DNA from: an uncultured Porphyromonadaceae bacterium
GTDB taxonomy: Bacteria; Bacteroidota; Bacteroidia; Bacteroidales; Muribaculaceae
Reading direction: 5' to 3'
DNA: 26,295 nt
Assembly: GCA_900548875.1 (NCBI GenBank)
Contig: URMA01000038.1
Span: 1 to 26,295 of the forward strand
Shown: positions 22,867 through 26,295 of the stretch, one piece after another
Numbering within the stretch: the stretch's first letter is position 1
Layout of the letters: each line of letters begins with the position of its first letter
Notes under the pieces: model-generated
Told to the model about the DNA's origin: nothing
The model's input: only the letters and a program-made list of their open reading frames with translations
The model's database searches: none
Translations under genes and position numbers: made by a program

Positions 22867-24332
22867 TGCAGTTCGTCTATCAGGTCTTCGTATTCGTTGA
22901 AAGGCTCCATTTGTTTCAGTGCCAGTCTTGACTGTTCAGGAGTCAATCCCTGATCCAATTGCCTTTCATGGATTTGTTTTATCATTGTGCGGAGCAACCC
23001 GGGATCCATGTCCGAATAGGGTTGTTTCTGGCTGTCGTCATCGTTGGCCTCCCGCACATAGATGGTTTTGGCGGGTATGGATTCCTCCACGAATTTCAGC
23101 AGCATGTCAATAGCCTGGTCCGGGTTCTCTTTGGCAAGCTCTCGAATATTACGGACAAGCGCATGTTCCCGGTTGACGACGAAAGACCATTTGTTGTCCT
23201 TTTTCTTTTCCAGCCACAAACTTTGAAATTCCTGCCCGGCTCGCTGTCTGAGGATACGTCCGCGGTGTCTGTAAACTTCAGCTCCTTTGTTGCAGGCCTG
23301 TCTGGCATAGGATTCAAGCTGCTGTCTGCATCCGACGGGGGGCGCCGCCTTGGCTTTTCTGATGTCTATCTGCCAATCGGAATCCACACTATTGGGCAGA
23401 TTGATCTGTATTCGAACCAGTTTGTAGGCCTCTTCCTTGCGAAACAGACCCAGCCAGTCTCCGGCCAGCAGCAGACGGTCTCCGCGATAGACATAGAATC
23501 CCTGATGGGCTGAAAATCCGAAGATACCTTCGGCCTGTCTGTATGCGGTCTCCGAAGAGAAGTTGTTCTTGTGTGGCAGGATATATCCCTTTACGGTTAT
23601 CTGTTCTCCGATTTGTTCGGACGGCATGATCTGGACCTTGCTCTCCTTTGGACAGAAGGGATTCCACGGGTCGATTTCATGTCCGCCCCAATGTATTGCG
23701 ACGGATTTGGCCTCCAGGAACCGGTGAAAAGTCATTGAAAGATGTTTCCTGACCCGATCGAACGCCTCCGAGAACTTTCTTTTGGCATTCTCGTTCTCGG
23801 CTTTTGTTGCAGCCGGGATAATCCGGTCCGGATCCGTCCAGATAACGATGGTGCCGGATGCAAGGTCGTCCAGTTCGTGTTCGAAGCCTTCCGGACACCA
23901 ATGAACCAGTTCCCATCGGTCGCATCGAGCAACATGATCCAGACTCCATGTCCAGAATTCGGGAGACTGTCCCTGAATCTTACTCATAACGGTCAGTGTC
24001 CGACATTGTGAAAAGGAGGCGGTTTTCAGACCGAGACCGAAGCGTCCCAGGTCTGTTGCCGACCGTTCTTCCAGCGGATTCTGCGCCCCGGGACGCATGG
24101 CTTGGATTATCTCTTCACCGGACATGCCGTGTCCATCATCCCTGATCGTTATGACGGAATCTCCTCCCTTCCAGATTCGATTGATCCACACATTCCTGGC
24201 CGATGCCGATATCGAGTTGTCCACAATATCGGCTACAGCCGTTTCCAAGCTATAGCCGATGGCTCGAAATGTTTCGATCATCGCTGCGGCCCCCGGAATG
24301 GCTGATGCGGTTTTCAGAGAGGAGAAGTCCAT
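22863..24332 (-). CDS. MORC-type GHKL ATPase
   Basis: In this 489-aa protein the GHKL (Hsp90/MutL-like) Bergerat fold is clear: N box 'ETAVADIVDNSISA' at 30-43, G1 box 'RDDGHGM' at 64-70 and G2 box 'LGRFGLGLKTASF' at 95-107. The following ~200 residues fit an S5-like transducer, and the C-terminal part is helical. Bacterial MORC-like ATPases of this kind were linked by Iyer, Abhiman and Aravind to restriction-modification operons. They probably clamp DNA in an ATP-dependent dimer. The gene lies 47 bases after the methyltransferase and overlaps the Z1 gene by four bases, so it is the first of the non-methylase subunits. Confidence 0.92.
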   Translation of the reverse strand: MDFSSLKTASAIPGAAAMIETFRAIGYSLETAVADIVDNSISASARNVWINRIWKGGDSVITIRDDGHGMSGEEIIQAMRPGAQNPLEERSATDLGRFGLGLKTASFSQCRTLTVMSKIQGQSPEFWTWSLDHVARCDRWELVHWCPEGFEHELDDLASGTIVIWTDPDRIIPAATKAENENAKRKFSEAFDRVRKHLSMTFHRFLEAKSVAIHWGGHEIDPWNPFCPKESKVQIMPSEQIGEQITVKGYILPHKNNFSSETAYRQAEGIFGFSAHQGFYVYRGDRLLLAGDWLGLFRKEEAYKLVRIQINLPNSVDSDWQIDIRKAKAAPPVGCRQQLESYARQACNKGAEVYRHRGRILRQRAGQEFQSLWLEKKKDNKWSFVVNREHALVRNIRELAKENPDQAIDMLLKFVEESIPAKTIYVREANDDDSQKQPYSDMDPGLLRTMIKQIHERQLDQGLTPEQSRLALKQMEPFNEYEDLIDELQ

Positions 24333-24379
24333 GGTTGCAGGCAGGTTTTATTGTCTGGTTGAAGTAAGTCTGAGAAATT

Positions 24380-25678
24380 CTACAACATTTTTTTAATGGC
24401 CTCCGCAATTCTTTGGGCGAGTACGACCGGTACGGCATTGCCAATCTGTTTAAAGGCAGATGTCCGGCTCCCTTCGAAATAGTAATCGTCCGGAAAGGAC
24501 TGAAGACGGGCCGCCTCCCGAACCGTAATGGAGCGTACCGTTTCCAATGTCGGCTTTAATGTTGGATAGATATAGTAATGACCGTCCATGGCAATGTGTG
24601 CAACTACAGTGTGACTGCATCCGTAAGGATCGACGACATTGAAGCGGTTGAGAAAGGTCTCCTTGTTTCGATGAGTCTGCAGTTCGGCCGGCAGTTGTGC
24701 ATAGTTCAGTCGGTGGTGCTCATTCAACCACCTCTCGACGGCTATTTTGTATATTTTACGATCGTTCTCGTTAGTCGGCCTGGCTACATGCTGGGTTGTA
24801 AAATCAAGTTCGCCACGTATTCCGGACCGGTCCAGGTACGGCATTTCGGACAAGGGCTTGACGTATGAAACGGCTTCGCAGAATTTCCCTTCGCCTGCCT
24901 TTCGCGCTGGCAGGTCCGAGAACAGATCTCTCAGTACCTGATAGGGGCACTCTTCCACGGTCAGTTCAGGATAATGGTACGGGCTTTTCGATCCTTTTAC
25001 GGCTCGTTTCCAGCCTACGATAATGACTCTCTGTCGATTTTGCAGAACTCCATGTTGGGATGCAACCTGAACCTTGCAGTCCATATCATAGCCAAGCTTG
25101 TCAACCAGTCGTTTGAGATCCGCAAAGGGTTCTCCCCGTTTGGCAGTCAACAGGCCCAATACGTTCTCGAATACGAACATCTCGGGATCATAGTGTTCGA
25201 TAAATCGAACGTAGTATTTGTACAGCTCGTTTCGAGGATCATTCTCGACCTCCTTGCCCATACGAGCTCTGCCGGCGACGGAATAGGCCTGACAGGGAGG
25301 GCCACCAATGATGATATCCACCTTGCGTTTGCCTTTGAGCTCGTCCACGTTCTTGAAAATATCATCAATCGTATTTTCTCCTATTGTCGCGCAGATCGTG
25401 GTATTGATTACGCTTTTAGGGACTTGGTCCCAGAGCTTTCGCCCGTCAGTCCCTTCTTTCTTGTGCCTGAGGTAATCTTCATAAATCGAAAGCATTCCAT
25501 TTTTCTGAAGATAATGAAATGCCGATCGTGTTTTCAGCGTGTTGCAGGCGTCCTTGTTCATTTCGATATGCGCAATAGGCGTATATCCGGCTCTGATGAA
25601 ACCCTCGGAAAGTCCTCCCGCTCCAGCAAACAAGTCTATGAATGTATATGATTTTGTTTTTTTCATTAATTTGGCCAT
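24380..25678 (-). CDS. dcm: DNA (cytosine-5)-methyltransferase
   Basis: The product is 432 aa from the ATG at 25678; an ATG at 25666 (MKKTKSYTF) is almost as likely because the promoter is so close. The C5 motifs are all present: I 'FIDLFAGAGGLSEGF', IV 'GGPPCQAYS' with the catalytic Cys ~129, VI 'FVFENV', VIII 'QNRQRVIIVG', IX 'REAARLQSFPDDY' and X 'QIGNAVPV'. The target-recognition region between VIII and IX cannot be read for a sequence. It transfers a methyl from S-adenosylmethionine to cytosine C5 and should mark host DNA. It heads the operon and is paired with a Vsr gene. Confidence 0.95.
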   Translation of the reverse strand: MAKLMKKTKSYTFIDLFAGAGGLSEGFIRAGYTPIAHIEMNKDACNTLKTRSAFHYLQKNGMLSIYEDYLRHKKEGTDGRKLWDQVPKSVINTTICATIGENTIDDIFKNVDELKGKRKVDIIIGGPPCQAYSVAGRARMGKEVENDPRNELYKYYVRFIEHYDPEMFVFENVLGLLTAKRGEPFADLKRLVDKLGYDMDCKVQVASQHGVLQNRQRVIIVGWKRAVKGSKSPYHYPELTVEECPYQVLRDLFSDLPARKAGEGKFCEAVSYVKPLSEMPYLDRSGIRGELDFTTQHVARPTNENDRKIYKIAVERWLNEHHRLNYAQLPAELQTHRNKETFLNRFNVVDPYGCSHTVVAHIAMDGHYYIYPTLKPTLETVRSITVREAARLQSFPDDYYFEGSRTSAFKQIGNAVPVVLAQRIAEAIKKML

Positions 25679-25690
25679 AGCATATTTGTA

Positions 25691-25698
25691 CAAAGTTA
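25691..25698 (-). promoter_or_regulatory. -7 box of the methyltransferase operon
   Basis: TAACTTTG read leftward matches TAnnTTTG. A start of transcription near 25686 leaves a very short leader to the ATG at 25678 and about 20 bases to the ATG at 25666. No convincing -33 TTTG is visible. As the only clear promoter before the overlapping genes, it probably drives the whole operon. Confidence 0.6.
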
Positions 25699-25892
25699 AT
25701 ATATTTAGTTGATGATCCGGGTATATATTTTGAATTATCTGCTATAGTTATTGCAGATATTTATCACGGCCTTGTTTTAGACAGTGTCGAATTGGAATGT
25801 TCAAATAGATTGACGTTTGTGTTTGATTCTTAAAAAATTTCTCAGATTTATAAAGCAATTTCCCCCATATCCGGCAAGACCGGCGGACTATT

Positions 25893-25919
25893 AGCGGTCG
25901 CACGAGGCGGCCGCTTTTT
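25893..25919 (+). terminator. Strong intrinsic terminator on the + strand, without an obvious + strand gene
   Basis: AGCGGTCGC (25893-25901) pairs with GCGGCCGCT (25907-25915) through nine pairs, one of them G-U, with an ACGAG loop, and is followed by TTTTT. The U tract exists only on the + strand. No + strand gene lies between it and 25678, so it may end an sRNA or a transcript antisense to the operon leader. Confidence 0.65.
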
Positions 25920-25938
25920 GTATGACTGTTCCATGACT

Positions 25939-26283
25939 TTATCGTCTTAATCCTGTTCTCGGTTTCTTGCCTAATAGGAGGGTAGCAGCACGTGCACAGC
26001 GACGGGCCCATTGCAGGTCGTCATCTTCCTTGTCCCGCCAGGGGAGATCGCTTTGCGAACCTCCGCCACCACCTCCAGCAGATATGGCGGGCGTATCAAG
26101 CATACCGACAAAGATAGCTACGGCTATGTCGGTCAGCTCGCTGCTGTTGGCAACCTCCTGGTAGTCGAACTCTTCGTTGAAATAGTCAAGCACCCGCTCC
26201 GGGATATAGAAACGCTGTTCCGTTCCGCTATGGGAAGAAAGCGTGTAAGACACCGAGCCGGAACGATAGTGAGTATAGTCCAT
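25939..26283 (-). CDS. Small conserved mobile-element-type protein of unknown function
   Basis: This 114-aa protein has 'SVSYTLSSHSGTEQRFYIPE' and then 'YFNEEFDYQEVANSSELTDIAVAIFVGML', a flexible glycine run of six (AGGGGGGS), and a conserved-looking end 'LPWRDKEDDDLQWARRCARAAT' with a basic tail. It looks like a well-defined small protein typical of Bacteroidales accessory regions, but I cannot assign a function. It starts 12 bases before the right edge and points toward the methyltransferase operon. About 260 bases, including the orphan terminator, separate them, so it is probably a separate unit or the edge of a neighbouring mobile element. Confidence 0.65.
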   Translation of the reverse strand: MDYTHYRSGSVSYTLSSHSGTEQRFYIPERVLDYFNEEFDYQEVANSSELTDIAVAIFVGMLDTPAISAGGGGGGSQSDLPWRDKEDDDLQWARRCARAATLLLGKKPRTGLRR

Positions 26284-26295
26284 ATCGGCTGGGGG

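Noticed and set aside
22351..22953. A 200-codon + strand frame across the Z1 and MORC genes
   Set aside because: Both minus-strand proteins have complete motifs here; the + frame is a shadow with no family resemblance.
24974..25651. A 225-codon + strand frame over the methyltransferase
   Set aside because: The minus strand encodes all C5 methyltransferase motifs; the + frame has none.
25748..26011. An 87-codon leftward frame next to the right-edge gene
   Set aside because: It overlaps the better-supported 114-aa gene and the + strand terminator, and its composition (many Arg, Cys, Lys, Ile) is not protein-like.
1..26295. CRISPR array
   Set aside because: No series of regularly spaced short repeats was seen; the only clear long repeat is the two-copy pair around the first HipBA module.

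Overview
The window looks like a variable (accessory) region of a Bacteroidales genome such as Bacteroides, Parabacteroides or Alistipes; the genus cannot be fixed from this sequence. The evidence is the Bacteroidetes promoter signature (TAnnTTTG -7 boxes at 3686-3693, 8445-8452 and 25691-25698), A-rich leaders with little Shine-Dalgarno, an Arm-DNA-binding type tyrosine integrase, and small phage genes of a familiar Bacteroidales type.

Region 1 (1-6119) is the integrase end of a prophage or related integrative element. A leftward early operon starts near 3680. It carries a series of small proteins: coiled-coil, two-TM membrane, DnaJ-like zinc, excisionase-like HTH and winged-helix-like. It then continues through a single-strand-annealing-type protein with a 1-nt frameshift in its tail, two hypotheticals, and the first 15 codons of what may be a YqaJ-type exonuclease. 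A 98-nt tRNA-like structure lies inside this operon (1936-2033). Divergently, three tandem XRE/CI-like regulators run rightward and meet the leftward integrase tail to tail.

Region 2 (6120-10212) starts with a gene-free stretch rich in inverted repeats and terminator-like hairpins. Two different HipBA toxin-antitoxin modules follow, divergently oriented (hipBA-1 leftward, hipBA-2 rightward). The first sits between two direct repeats of about 122 bp that are about 90% identical and can fold into hairpins.

Region 3 (10213-15413) is a visibly AT-rich pair of large genes: a KAP-family P-loop NTPase with two membrane helices, and an ABC/SMC-like ATPase. It is a plausible two-gene defence module.

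Region 4 (15621-25678) is a compact leftward operon with most junctions overlapping. The order is C5 DNA methyltransferase (Dcm-like), MORC-type GHKL ATPase, Z1-domain SF2 helicase, PD-(D/E)XK protein, AIPR protein, Vsr nuclease, and an AT-rich HEPN-like gene with an Rx4H motif broken by a frameshift in an A7 tract. The methyltransferase should mark self DNA. The MORC, Z1 and PD-(D/E)XK proteins form the probable ATP-driven restriction machine. AIPR and the HEPN-like protein look like abortive-infection effectors, and Vsr repairs T:G mismatches arising from deaminated 5-methylcytosine.

Region 5 (25679-26295) holds the operon promoter, an orphan + strand terminator, and a small gene of unknown function running off the right edge. 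The whole reads as a layered defence cargo next to an integrase. MORC/Z1/methylase associations were predicted by comparative genomics (Iyer, Abhiman and Aravind). The least familiar items here are the tRNA-like element, the repeat-flanked HipBA cassette, the KAP-ABC pair and the frameshifted HEPN-like tail gene.
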